Positions 23,188 to 34,151 of a stretch of 64,000 nt of DNA are shown piece after piece. This DNA comes from Oscheius dolichura. Taxonomy: Eukaryota; Nematoda; Chromadorea; Rhabditida; Rhabditidae. The notes beneath the pieces were generated by a model that did no database searches, had not been told where the DNA came from, and saw only the letters and a list, made by a program, of their open reading frames with translations. The first letter of the stretch is position 1, and each line of letters starts with the position of its first letter. Location: NCBI GenBank assembly GCA_932521035.1, contig OW051496.1:7812001-7876000 (forward strand), written 5' to 3'. The position numbers and the translations under genes are program-made.

Positions 23188-25460
23188 TTACATGTCAAAC
23201 TCGACTTCAACGAGGTAGCGGATTCGAACTTGTTCAACACTGTAGACAATGTATTCGTTGTAGAGGAGATTGCACATAGTGTCTCCCTTTCTTTTGACAG
23301 GTTTGCCACAAGGTACAACGGTCCCATCATCTCTGGAACAATAAATTAGAATTTAAAGTAATATGTGCTTACAGGTTGAAATAGTCTTTTTCGTCCGGGA
23401 AAGTTCTTCCAATTCCCTTAGTACTGCTCTTTCCTTCAGGTAACTGATCTGCGTAGTAATCCGATTGATAAAGTTCATTTGGAACTCCTAGAGCCACTTC
23501 ACAGAGCAGCAGAAGACCTGGTTTGCCAGGGGCAGGGAAGCAGTAGTTGCCGGATTTACTGGCCATATCAGCAAAGTATATTCCTTTTCCAAACATGTAT
23601 CCACAAACGGGAGCTTCGGGAGGAGCAATCCGAAGACCTTGAGAAAGAATTCCATAGAAATTGGTTACACGAGATCCATGCCAAAGAAGCATTCTACAAA
23701 AAGAGATGTGCGAGTTGCTCAAGCGTACCTGTTTCCGATGTCCTTTCTGAATCGTTCAGTCTCTTGATGACGATCTACTTGATAAATACTAGTAATCTTC
23801 ATACTGTACATGTGCGTGTCGCCATGAGTCATTTTCATATATTTTTCAACCATCTGCAATGAAAAATAAACATCCTATGATATTAGACACCTTATGATCG
23901 TCCGATCCTTTTTCTACCGGATTGACAGTGCACTGCATATTGTTATAATATTTGTCCACAGTAGCAATTCTAAAGTGGTATAATATGTAATACAGAAAAA
24001 TCTATACTTTTCGTCGGTCTTCTTAGCCTCTCCAAAGTTTCTGACAGCAATTTCGATGTCTTCCAATACTTGCAACAGGTCTGTTTCTTTCTTGATCATT
24101 TCAATAGACTTGATCAGAGGTGGCTGTCGGAATCTTTAAAAAAAGCCTCACTTGAAGAAAGGCCACTATACCCAAAGTTGTGAGGAATTTTAGTATAGTA
24201 TTCATTCACTGTATTGATGAAATCACTTCCAAATTTTTTGTTTTTTATGAACTCTTCAAGTTCACCGAGCAGCCGATATCCTTCTGCAATTTGAGTTTGT
24301 GTCAGCTTTCCTAAAAAAAGGAAATTTTGATTTGTGAAACAGACTACGAAATACCGAGAGGTGAACGAGTAGCATCAAACTCTAACTGCGTCACAGCATC
24401 TTCCATGGCTTGAAGATTGCATATCAGCTTGAGAAGGGCTTGGATACGTAAATCAAGTTTGGATTCTGGAACTGCAGTAGATTCTTCGGCTACCTCCATT
24501 GGCTGCTCGTCAACTTCCGCCTTTTTGACACTGTAGTCCATCTAATTGGATATTTCTCAATAAAAAACTGGACTTACATGAATCAGAGTGTATTTCCTTG
24601 GACATGACTCAAAGCTATCCTTGTAAGCCCAATCATTACCGGATTTATCTGTGAACTTCTTAGTGAAACAATTTTTTGCTTCTTCCAAATTTGTACCAAA
24701 TGACTGGAGAGAATTTTGACCAGCATAGCCAACACGACCCCAGCGGAACCACACGCTAAAGTATCGTGTAACTAAAGACAAAGGACCAACCTATAATTCG
24801 GCGCATTATCGTCTTGCAATAACTGCATAAGATAGAACTTGTTATTATTGTTTCCAACATCTGTCTGAAAACAACTAAAAATAAAGAAGTTCACGATTTG
24901 TTGATTTATGCTAATGTGCAAAAATTAGCATATAAGTGGAAAGCGAAAGATCCTTGAGGTCGTTGCGCAGCTTTATTGATACGCCGTGGTGGCCGAGCGG
25001 TTATGGCATCCGACTTATGATCGGACGTGCGTTAGCACTCGTGGGTTCGAATCCCACCCGTGGCAATATTTTTATGTTTTTTCTTCAATTATTATTTTAA
25101 AAATTACCTGGTTTAGCATAGCATCCCATATGAGGTCTCCCTCTTCCAAAACATGCGCAGTATATACTTTTTGTATGCAATCTGGGTCAACTGGGGCTCT
25201 TCCCTTCAAAACAACAGTTCTTTTGCATTCCATCGTAGACTTAGTAATGGTTGAAGAAGACGTTTGCTTACTTTTAGTAGACTTCTTCTAAAAATTAGGC
25301 ATCATACTGGTAGAGAAAAAATTACGGACAGGTTTAACTTCTTCTTCCTCTTCCTCTTCACCTTGGGACGACGTCATAGCATCAACATTCAGATTTCTTT
25401 TTAACAAAGCACGGGTTCGTTTAGCTGGTAAAACAGGAGCAGCAGAAAATGAGCTGTCAG
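23188..25460 (-). CDS. Poly(ADP-ribose) polymerase, PARP2 type (WGR + catalytic)
   Basis: This enzyme transfers ADP-ribose from NAD+ to proteins at DNA breaks. In order there is a basic/acidic linker ([26 protein letters not shown]), a WGR domain ([50 protein letters not shown]), a helical regulatory domain ([35 protein letters not shown]), then the ADP-ribosyltransferase fold. The H-Y-E triad is visible in [25 protein letters not shown] and [19 protein letters not shown]. The WGR and linker wording is closest to PARP2, not PARP1; no N-terminal zinc fingers or BRCT are seen. The stop is at 23188-23190 and introns are 40-100 bp. The listed upper end is the start of the linker exon; the true N-terminus is uncertain and may include the WWE exons at 26.4-27.0 kb. 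One intron holds a tRNA on the opposite strand. Confidence 0.92.
24983..25065 (+). tRNA. V-arm tRNA with UAU (Ile) anticodon (nev-tRNA-Ile)
   Basis: The fold is acceptor GCCGTGG with CCGTGGC (two G-U type pairs), D-arm TGGCCGAGCGG, anticodon stem TCCGA/TCGGA around loop CTTATGA (anticodon TAT at 25016-25018), a long variable arm GTGC-GTTA-GCAC, T-arm GTGGG-TTCGAAT-CCCAC and discriminator A. A T-run follows the 3' end. A long variable arm is normal for Leu and Ser tRNAs but not for Ile. This combination is the hallmark of the nematode-specific V-arm tRNAs (nev-tRNAs), whose Ile(UAU) form was reported to be charged with leucine in vitro. It lies in a PARP intron on the opposite strand. Confidence 0.93.
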
Positions 25461-25500
25461 CTACGGAAATGGTACGGCGAATCAAAACAAAAACATTATA

Positions 25501-26389
25501 CAGTCCGTCCAATAAGTATATAGGCACCCCATTTTTCGGAGTTTTAGCCTCATCGATGCGCTTTCACAAAACGAGACATACGCCATTCGATTCCCCGTCC
25601 CAAATAATCCCGGGAAAATGATTTTCACCTTTCCAGCACTTCACCGTCGAACCTCACACGAGAAAGTTCAAAAACAGGCGCCCAATAAGTATATAGGCAC
25701 CTCCGGAAACGCCATCTCCGAGGAGGTTTCTTCTGGTTTTCGATGATCACAGTCCTTCATGGGAAAGATTTGGTTGACTCGAGCAAAAAAATCCTCGAAA
25801 ATGCCGTGCCATACACATCTACCAGAACCTCAATTTTGACTGTAAATGCCTTTATTTCGACTGTTTGGAGAGATCTGAGGAAAATGCAGCGTGATTGAGG
25901 GAAATTGAGTATGAGGTAACATAGAGCAGATCGAACCGATCATTTTGACATATCGGAGTTATAAACACCCCTCGAGGCTCAGTGTCAACATCTTTCCAAA
26001 TTTGAGAGTGACAAAAAGTGACCATTTTCTTCTATTTTTGTTCAGAAATTCTTTCCAATACCGTCGGGTGGCCGTCACACCTCCATATAGTTACCATCAG
26101 AAAAGTGTGATACGTCAAAAGAATCAGGGTGACCTTTGCTACATGGCCTTATACTCAATTTCCCTCAATCACGCTGCATTTTCCTCAGATCTCTCCAAAC
26201 AGTCGAAATAAAGGCATTTACAGTCAAAATTGAGGTTCTGGTAGATGTGTATGGCACGGCATTTTCGAGGATTTTTTTGCTCGAGTCAACCAAACCTTTC
26301 CCATGAAGGGCTGTGATAATCGAAAACTAGAAGAAACCTCCTCGGAGATGGCGTTTCCGGAGGTGCCTATATACTTATTGGACGGACTG
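25501..26389. mobile_element. Foldback Tc1/mariner-type MITE
   Basis: The element begins CAGTCCGTCC and ends GGACGGACTG, flanked on both sides by TA (25499-25500 and 26390-26391). CAGT termini with TA duplication are the Tc1/mariner signature. No transposase frame is present, so it is non-autonomous. Inner arms of about 230 bp (25681-25913 and 26151-26381) are nearly perfect reverse complements around a unique centre of about 237 bp. The left end carries an extra 180 bp, beginning with its own copy of the terminal motif, so two nested left termini exist. It sits between the WWE exons and the PARP linker exon. If transcribed through, it would form a long hairpin. Confidence 0.9.
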
Positions 26390-26398
26390 TAAGCGAGA

Positions 26399-27032
26399 TC
26401 AAGAGCCAACCTTAAAAATAGTTTTATCAGCAGTAAGTTGCATTTTATCATAATCAACCTCCCAGTTTTTATCGTTGATATCCACAGTTGTAACCTGAAT
26501 AAGTTCCATTATGATTTTATGTTTGTGTAAAACTACCCCTTCTGCTTCTAATGCAACACAGTACTTGCGAGAAAGGGGCTCGTATTTACGTCCCTTTTTT
26601 ATTTCCCAAGTAACAAAAGCTGCTGAAATATAAAAGAACTGATTACATTAATATTTCTTACACTCTGTATCTTTTTGTACAACACAACGAAGGTTCCTTT
26701 TAAATCCTGTTTCTAAATTTATCTGTTTCATTGCAACAATGTCTAAACGGATCTTTGCTTCGTCAATTTCAGTTTCTAAGAAATCCTCAGTAACTCTAAA
26801 CACTCTTGGTACACATGGATAACATGGACAAACTGATTCAATTTTTCAGCTAGTTCATCGGTATAGCGAACCCATTTCCCATTAGTATGTTCATACTCCC
26901 AGGAAATTACGGGTGCAGATTTGCTGTCACTTTCTTTTCTCTCTATAAAAAATCAGTTATAGACGATAATATATACAAACCTTGTGAACTGTTGAGATCA
27001 TTTTCTTTAGCTTCAGCAATGTCCGACGACAT
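26399..27032 (-). CDS. Tandem WWE-domain exons, upstream part of the PARP locus
   Basis: The start is at ATG 27030-27032 (MSSDIAEAKENDLNSSQ). A first WWE domain follows: SWEYEHTNGKWVRYTDELAE, a 38-bp intron, then EDFLETEIDEAKIRLDIVAM and KQINLETGFKRNLRCV. The second is shorter: VTWEIKKGRKYEPLSRKY, a 43-bp intron, then TTVDINDKNWEVDYDKMQL. WWE domains bind poly/iso-ADP-ribose, so location next to a PARP is meaningful. All exon joins are in phase. After DKTIFK the frame either continues KVGS and stops (26399-26401), giving a small two-WWE protein, or splices toward the PARP linker; the latter join is out of phase for the second WWE exon but in phase if the first WWE is joined directly to the linker exon at 25460. 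A TTCTTTAG acceptor lies 21 bp before the ATG, suiting trans-splicing, 154 bp after the cytochrome b5 stop. Confidence 0.75.
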
Positions 27033-27185
27033 CTCGATTTCGATTGAAACAAGCTAAAGAATAACACCTTATGCTGTAACTGAGAAGAGAGGAGTTCAAA
27101 GTAAAGATTATTATAAACATTTATTTATCAGCAAATAATTTGGGTGAATTGAGTAAAAATGGAATAAGCCGGACAGAATGCAGCA

Positions 27186-28090
27186 TTAGAAAAAGATCCA
27201 ATAAGAGAGGACAGCAATTGCCACACCCAAGGCGATCCAAGTCATAACATCAGACCGACCACCGTCAGTTCTGCAAAGAGCTTGATTGCGAAACCATCGA
27301 AGGCGGTAAAGCAGGACCAATTCGCGCGCGTTCTAGGTGCCAGAGATAGATAACGGGGTTGAAAGGGGTACAAAGAATGAAGCCAAGAAACGAAATAGAC
27401 TTTTCCCAATATCAAAAATTGGGAAATAAACTTTCCAAGAGAGCAGGACTGAAGTAAAATGAACTGAAGAAATTGGAAAGCGTTACTGTTTCGTTCAAAA
27501 AGCGAAGGATGGCAAACGCATCGTTTTCCCGCCCTGTACCGAGTTTTCGCACAAATCAATGACTTCCTTTGGCTTTCACCCAACAAACCTCTGCCTGTTG
27601 TCCGCTGCCTGCGTGTTCCACGACTGTTTCTTATCATACGAATACTTATGTCGCTCACTCTGAAAAATACAATTATATTATAGCTGGGCTGAGTAATGAC
27701 CGTAGATATTTATAATACCCTGTACCCAAATACCCTAATACCCAAAAAAAACGTATAGGGAATTTTACAGATTTCTTTCTGAATAACAAGGCATCTGATC
27801 AACTAGGAACTTACCTCGGTAATTTCTCCAATTAGGTAGTCCTCTTTCATATTACGTGCATCAGTAGAATGGCCAACGTCTTCAAATGCTTCGGTAGCAT
27901 CTTGTCCTGCCTGTTCAAGAAGGACTTCGCAACCTCCCGGATGCTACATTTCTTTCACTTTGTTACAATTTTAACTAACCTCGTCGAGAAATTTAGTAAC
28001 GTCGTAAACTTTGTTTCCTATTACAATCCATGTAGATTCGCGTGAATGATGCTCTTTGACCTCGGAACGTTGAATCTGCCGTGGGCTCAT
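27186..28090 (-). CDS. Cytochrome b5, tail-anchored ER type
   Basis: This is a haem-binding electron carrier for desaturases and P450s. Four exons (28090-27980, 27943-27815, 27659-27589, 27270-27186) join in phase to 131 residues. The haem-binding core shows [10 protein letters not shown], then [20 protein letters not shown] and [10 protein letters not shown], with the two axial histidines in HPGG and GHST. After a charged linker ([15 protein letters not shown]) the protein ends with a single hydrophobic helix ([20 protein letters not shown]) as a C-terminal ER tail anchor. Length and layout fit the microsomal family. The third intron is 318 bp, unusually long for this neighbourhood. The gene ends 154 bp before the WWE/PARP start, so the two may be co-transcribed. 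Confidence 0.93.
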
Positions 28091-28883
28091 CTGAATACGT
28101 TCAGTTTACAGACACGAAGGAGTAAAACAATAGATAATGGAAGGGCAATTTTGGCGTCTATAAGAACGACGACCAGCAGATGATTTTTGTAAAGGCACAA
28201 CAATACACGCGAGAGGGCGGCACAGTTTGGAAGAGACTACACTCCGCGCCAGCAGCAATCAATGGTCAAGGTACACGAGGAAGGTATTCTTTGGTAAAAA
28301 TTAAACGAAACAAAATAACTGTAAGAGTTCCAAGTACGTTCAAAACTACTTACGGATGCTCCCTACAAATTCAAAACTTATTTACTTCTGAGGTTTTAGA
28401 TATATTTTCTTTTCGGATATTAGGTAAAAATATCCAGTGTTCGCTCAAAGCTTAGAATCTCGACTGCCGAGGACAGCGGGACAGAGAAATAGGTCGATTA
28501 CTATCGCAACGGACATGGCGCCATTCTCTCAGAGGCAAGTATTCGGGTACTCTGAACAGTGATAAGACTGGTCTGCCGCACGATTATTTGTGCTAGCACA
28601 TATCACATCAGTTCGCATTCTTGGAAAACTCTAGCAATGGACAAAGCACAGCTTCCTTGCGTTGGAAGATGAACAAAAATAGAAGATGGTAGAAACGATG
28701 AATTTAGAAAAAAAAACATGGTAAATACCCAGCGTATAATTGAAAGATTTTATAGAATCATTGGTAAAACCAGTAGCAAATTAAAATTATATAAAAGGTG
28801 CTGAATAACACACACAATCACATCAAAGGCGCGTGATATCTACAGAGAGCTCATAATAAATTAATTCGGAAAATAAAAACTTT
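28091..28883. other. Intergenic between 6PGL and cytochrome b5
   Basis: This should contain the cytochrome b5 promoter. A 91-codon plus-strand frame is open at 28180-28455, but it is low in information and has no motif. Nothing else is seen. Confidence 0.5.
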
Positions 28884-29861
28884 CTATGTATTTTGCTCGG
28901 GTTCAGTTTGCTGTTGTGGTTTTTGTTTCGGCAGCTTAGATGCAGCTCCCTCATCCAAGAAAAATGTCAATCTGCCGTTCATAGGTTTTACGAGTGATGA
29001 AGGATAAGCTGGATCCCGATCCAAGACAGCCTAAAAGCAGAAAATATAAGTGAAAACAAGCATTAAATTAATTACTTTTACGACTTCTGCTTTATTCTCT
29101 CCTGTAATAATAAATGCAACATTTCTTGAAACATTAAGTGCATTAAGAGTAAGTGTCACACGAGCAGGGGGAGGCTTCGGAGAGTCGTCCAACCATCCAA
29201 CCCAAGAGAGTGAATCACCCTAAAAACTAACTTTATAGTGTAAAAAATAGACTGTACCCTGGTTAATCGATGATTAGGAAAAAGACTAGCAGTATGACCG
29301 TCAGGTCCCATTCCGAGAAAAACAATGTCAAATCGAGGAATTTTCCCAATTTTCTCAGGAATTATTTCGGCCAATAGCCGTTGTTCATATTGGCTTGCTG
29401 CTTTTTGTGCTAAAGAAATAATAATCAAAATTAAATAATGCAAACGAGAGTCATAAAGCTGCACAGGAATAACACAATCCTTCATATGTTTGGGCAATAA
29501 TTGTGAATACTGCATATAGGTGCACTCCTTATCGGTTGGAGGTACTAACCGTTCGTCCACCTAAATGTGAATACTTTAAAAGACTATCAAAACAAACCAT
29601 AAAAATCTTAAGTCTTGTCCAATCCATTTTCCAATCCATTGCGCATAAAACATCGCACAACGTTTTTGGCATGGACCCGCCTAAAAGTATCAACTAGAAT
29701 ACCAAAAAGCTAGACTTGCCTGAAACACCAATTGAGATATTACCATTGCATTCTAATAATGGTAAGAGTAAATCCTTGAGGTATCCTTTTAACTTCAACT
29801 TCATTTCGTCTGCTGTTTTGATAACTACAGTTGTAGGGCGAGCGTCTTTTGCTGACGTCAT
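28884..29861 (-). CDS. 6-phosphogluconolactonase
   Basis: This enzyme hydrolyses 6-phosphogluconolactone, the second step of the oxidative pentose phosphate pathway, in the cytosol. The start [20 protein letters not shown] is at 29859-29861. Family motifs in order are NISIGVS then [12 protein letters not shown] (sugar-phosphate loop), [36 protein letters not shown] with the [11 protein letters not shown] signature, and [20 protein letters not shown] followed by [19 protein letters not shown]. It ends in a Gln-rich tail ([13 protein letters not shown]). Exons are separated by introns of about 45-60 bp. A TTTAATTTAG acceptor sits 4 bp before the ATG, and the upstream RRP4 stop is only 149 bp away, so it is probably the downstream gene of an operon. 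Confidence 0.95.
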
Positions 29862-30010
29862 CTTTCTAAATTAAAAATAATAAAACATAAAAATCTAAGC
29901 ATATAATCGAGTGCGAGAGATAACCAGAGAGCATTTTAAAGAACAATTCCTTTTATAATCGACACATAACAGTAACAATAATACAAGCGAGATCACATTG
30001 AAGGGTATGA

Positions 30011-31359
30011 CTATTCAGCTTCCGATTGAACTTTCTGCACGGCTTGTGTCATAATTTGAGCAGCGACCTCAGCTTTAAGTAATTCTCGAGTCTAAAAATA
30101 ACAAAAAAATATCGTTATAACAAAACAAATATTAATTTTGAATGTAATTGCTACTAACTTCAAAGGGGAGGGAGCACTCAAATACCGCTAAAATAGTAGC
30201 ATCATGGATATTAACGCAATGATCAGCTAACAGTCGAATACAGGTAGCCAGCCGCGTCATAATTCGTCGCGTTTCAGGGGCAATCACCTAAAAAAAATTG
30301 TTAAAATTAATAAGAAAAAAAATAACTTCTTCCAAATTTTGATTATAACCACCATCAGGGTCTTCACTTAGTTCAGGGCACACCCAGATCAATCCATTAC
30401 ACCCAATAATAACCGCAGCCCCACAATGTAATGAATGAAAGTGCGTTTTTCTTCGTTTGATTAAATAAGCGGGTACCTGAAATAGATATTCATTGAATGA
30501 TAGATTGCGCTTCTTCTACGTCGCCGTTTAGTATTTTGTAAGAACGCTAAATGTAAAATAAATTAGTATTTTCTCCAGCTAATTTACAATTACACTCGCC
30601 TAGAATAGGATAAAGTCTTACAGCAAACAAAAAACAATCGGGACGGACGATTTTTTTGTAAACTAAGAACGGAAAACATCTTACAACATAAATATATAAC
30701 TTACTTTTACCAAAATTCCTTGAGCTAATTTTCCATACTTTAGATTACGGGTGTGCAACGACAACACCCCATCATGATGAACTTGCTGTACCTCTGCACT
30801 GATTAGATCCCCCTCTTTTAAATATTCGCGCATCATCAACTCGTCCTAAAAGTAATATTTAAGAATTGGAGGTTTATTGTTACCTCAACACTTTTTCGAC
30901 GAACTTCACCACCAGGAAGGTTTATACTGCTTAATAGTAAATTACTATATAATCGAGAGTTAGTGTCCACTTTCCAACGTTTTTGTTGTACATCAACGAC
31001 GCGGCCAATTACCACATCACCTATTTCACCACCATACCTTAATTCAATATAGATGCAAAACATTAGAAGAATTACTTTGTTTTAATTGATTTTACAGTTA
31101 CTAGCCTGTTAACTTGTTGAACTGTTCCTGCAAGGGTGGCAACAAGATCTGGTCCTCTAATATATGTACCATGACCTCTAAATTCACAATGCTATTACTA
31201 TGAAATATATTAAAGCGAAGCTCCATACCTCATAAATCCGCTAGTGGATGAAACTGTGCTTCCAGGCACTACCAATTTTTCCATAAGTTCTGGTCTTTCG
31301 ACATTTGCAAAAATTCGATTCGCCGGAATTGGTGGCGGAGCAGTAACCTCTGCAGACAT
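30011..31359 (-). CDS. exos-2: Exosome RNA-binding cap subunit RRP4 (EXOSC2)
   Basis: A cap subunit of the RNA exosome, it combines S1 and KH RNA-binding folds. The start MSAEVTAPPPIPANRIFANV is at 31357-31359. The order is an N-terminal domain (VVPGSTVSSTSGFMR, GHGTYIRGPDLVATLAGTVQ), the S1 domain (YGGEIGDVVIGRVVDVQQKR, WKVDTNSRLYSNLLLSSINL, PGGEVRRKSVEDELMMREYL), then KH-type sequence (HTRNLKYGKLAQGILVKVPA, THFHSLHCGAAVIIGCNGLI). It ends VQKVQSEAE. The wording follows human EXOSC2 closely across the whole length. The downstream neighbour, 6PGL, starts 149 bp later on the same strand. Confidence 0.95.
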
Positions 31360-32120
31360 TATCTAAAAAAGACCTCTAATTAATTAAGATTCTTCGAATA
31401 TTCCCACGTTGTAACGTGAACATCATATTATAAATCAATGTAAGCAAAAGATTAAACTTTTATCAAAAATTTTAACATCGAAATCGACACAACACAACCA
31501 TTACCCAAGCGGCGTCGTACACATAAACTAGAGCTTATTGCTCAGGGGTTAACAAAAAAGAATAGACAGATTGGGATGGTGGGATGGCTTTTATTTCCGG
31601 TGGTATTCCTATAAATGAGGGTGATACCTAACAATAGGAGGGGGAATTTAGAATTACGAACAAAAATCAACAAAACACCGAGAAATGACCCAAAATAGAA
31701 CTTTACGGATAAACTTTAACTGGAACATAGGACTTTTGAAGGAAATGCTCAAACAAAAGGTATGGGGGAAATGCCGAATTAGCCATATCTGCCTCGTAAA
31801 TAGTTCCCGCATTTCGAACGACACGGTAGAACAGAAAAAAGAATAACACCGGATGGAAGCGGGAGCTGTTCGAAATGTGCGCCTGGGAAGAGGAAGAAAA
31901 AATAATACTTGGAAAAAATAATCTACTGCCTTATGAAAAAGGAAGATAGGCTTCAAACAAAGGGATGTATAAGAGCCATCACAGGCACAAAAAAACTAAT
32001 AGAGGTGAAAATAAACTGGAATAATTGTCCTCAACATGAGAGAAGGCAGCATCAACGCGCTCTGGCAATTGAGGCATCTGTGATTAAGATTAAAATTGTA
32101 AAAAAAGGAAAACGGTTACT
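31360..32120. other. Intergenic between RGG-box gene and exos-2
   Basis: This stretch should hold the RGG gene 3' UTR and the exos-2 promoter or trans-splice site. No coding frame with features is seen. Confidence 0.5.
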
Positions 32121-34151
32121 TTATGCCGTCGACTGAGATCCAGCTACAGGTGAAACAGAAGCGTTGTTTTCACTGGAAGCTCCGGGAGCGGAAGAATTTT
32201 CTTGAGAATGATCATCGGAGCGTTGCTCTTGGTCTTTCTTCTCGTTGAACCGCCTCTGGTAATCTCCTCCTCGACCTCCACGGAATCCACCACGGCCACC
32301 TCGACCACGACCTCCGCGGAATCCTCGATTATCCATGGGGAACTAAAGAATTCATGCAAAAGCTGTAAATTAAAAACACTTACACCCATTGGAGCAAAAG
32401 GCATCGGAAAAGGATAAGCGGAAGCATCGAGCCAAGTGTTTTTGAAACGTTCGTCTTGCATGTTGCCCATAAAACGAGGGGGGCCCATAAATGGCATTCC
32501 TCTCTGTGGAATCATCAATGGTGCTTGACCTGGAATAAAGAAACCTACGAGAAAGTAAATAATGGTCGTTTTTAGGATCAGAAATTGGTTAAATAGACAA
32601 CAGTAAGGAAAATACACTAACCCGGATGTAGCATCAAAGGCACTTCAGGGCCTCTCATGATTCCAGGTAATGCTGGCATATTATTTACGCGGTTAGCTCT
32701 ATTCTGATGGTTTGACTCAACGTGATCTCGTTCACCATTCTGATAAGTTCCTTTAAACTAAAAGAAAATGTTTACTCACTTCATTTTTCCACATCATTCC
32801 ACTCTGTGTGATGTTTCTTTGCTGACGATTATCTCGTGTATCACGGTGCCCACCATTACCACGACTGCCAGTCCCATTAGTACGAGCCCCTCGTGCTGCT
32901 ACGCGAGCGTTTTCTCTCTCGGGTCTCTCTCGTTCAATTGCAATTCTTTCGGTAGACCTAGGTTTAATTTTATACCAGGATAAGAAAATTCTAATTTAAA
33001 TATCGTCGAGGACTACAAGACCTTTGACAAAAGGACAATAAATAGTACGATAAACTGACCCCCTTTGTTCAGCACGTTCTTTTTGTACACCAGCCTTCCT
33101 AATGCGTTCTTCCCAAGTAAGCTCCTTAGGGGGAGGATCAAGCGGACGAGGAGGACGGCGCTCTTCAATCTTCTTGTCGTTTTTAGGAGTATCTCCAGTC
33201 AAAGACAAACCGCCAAATTGATCGGCAAAATTTGGCGGGCTGAACACAGTGCTTCCAATATCATCACGAACCAATCCAGTAAACTAAATATGCGAATAAT
33301 AACAGTATAAAAAAGGAACCATTTCAGGCTCCTCTTTTAAATCAGGAGGAATTGCAGTTGTATTGCTAACCCAACTTGCAGTATAAGCGGCAGAAGCTTG
33401 AGCGGGAGTTTCGAGCATTGAAAGACTAGCTGCAAGGAAGAAAAAGTAACTTATAAAATAGTTGGACCTACCTTGGAATGTATTACCCCCGTTTTCACGT
33501 TTTATACTAGGAGGGGGGCGTGACATGTTAGGCAGTTGAGCAGTTGCAGCACTATACGTATTGGCACGTGGTGGATCACGATCCTAAATTACGATATTCT
33601 TTGATTAGACAAATATTTAAATACATTTCCCGAGTATGTTGAAGTTTCAAACAACGGTTGACTGCTAGGAGTAGCATTAAAGGTAGGATAGGAGCCGGCT
33701 TGCCATTGATTTGAAGGCTATAATAAAGCAAGTGTAAATTAAAAACAAAATTTACCTGTTGGGCATAGTAACCAGAGCTGCGATAATAATCACTGCTGTC
33801 TCCAGCTCCTCCATATGGTACCGGTTGATACTGCTGGTTGTTATAGGCAGTTGTATCCGTATAAGATGCTGCCCTATCACTTTGTGGATAAGGTGTGAAA
33901 GTGAAGGACTGCTGAAATGGTTTGAAAATGTTTGATAAATAATTTCAATTAAAACCTGGCTGGCGGGCTGTCCCCAGGTTCCCATTGACTGATTAGCAGG
34001 ATAAGCAGCAAAGGTTTGATACATAATATGCGAATTAGGATCTGCAATATCTAAAACTATGAAAGAAATAAAAGTAAACTATGTTCGGTCTTACAAAAAT
34101 TAAAGTGTACCATATGATAAAAGTAATTTTCTTACCTTGATTGGTAGACAT
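32121..34151 (-). CDS. RGG-box, disordered RNA-binding-type protein
   Basis: About eight exons with introns of 40-60 bp start at ATG 34149-34151 (MSTNQ). The N-terminal half is Tyr/Gln/Ser/Pro-rich, prion-like (YTDTTAYNNQQYQPVPYGG, YYRSSGYYAQQPSNQWQAG). A charged middle part holds the only helix-like segment (LTWEERIRKAGVQKERAEQR), preceded by RRPPRPLDPPPKE. Then an Arg-rich stretch (RPERENARVAARGARTNG), a Pro/Met-rich part (MIPQRGMPFMGPPRFMGN) and a classic RGG box (RGFRGGRGRGGRGGFRGGRG) near the end. Tyr/Gln-rich N-terminus plus C-terminal RGG suggests an RNP-granule protein that binds RNA and is arginine-methylated. No RRM, KH or LSM domain is visible. I do not recognise the family. It shares a roughly 0.7-kb divergent upstream region with the zinc-finger gene on the plus strand. 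Confidence 0.75.
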
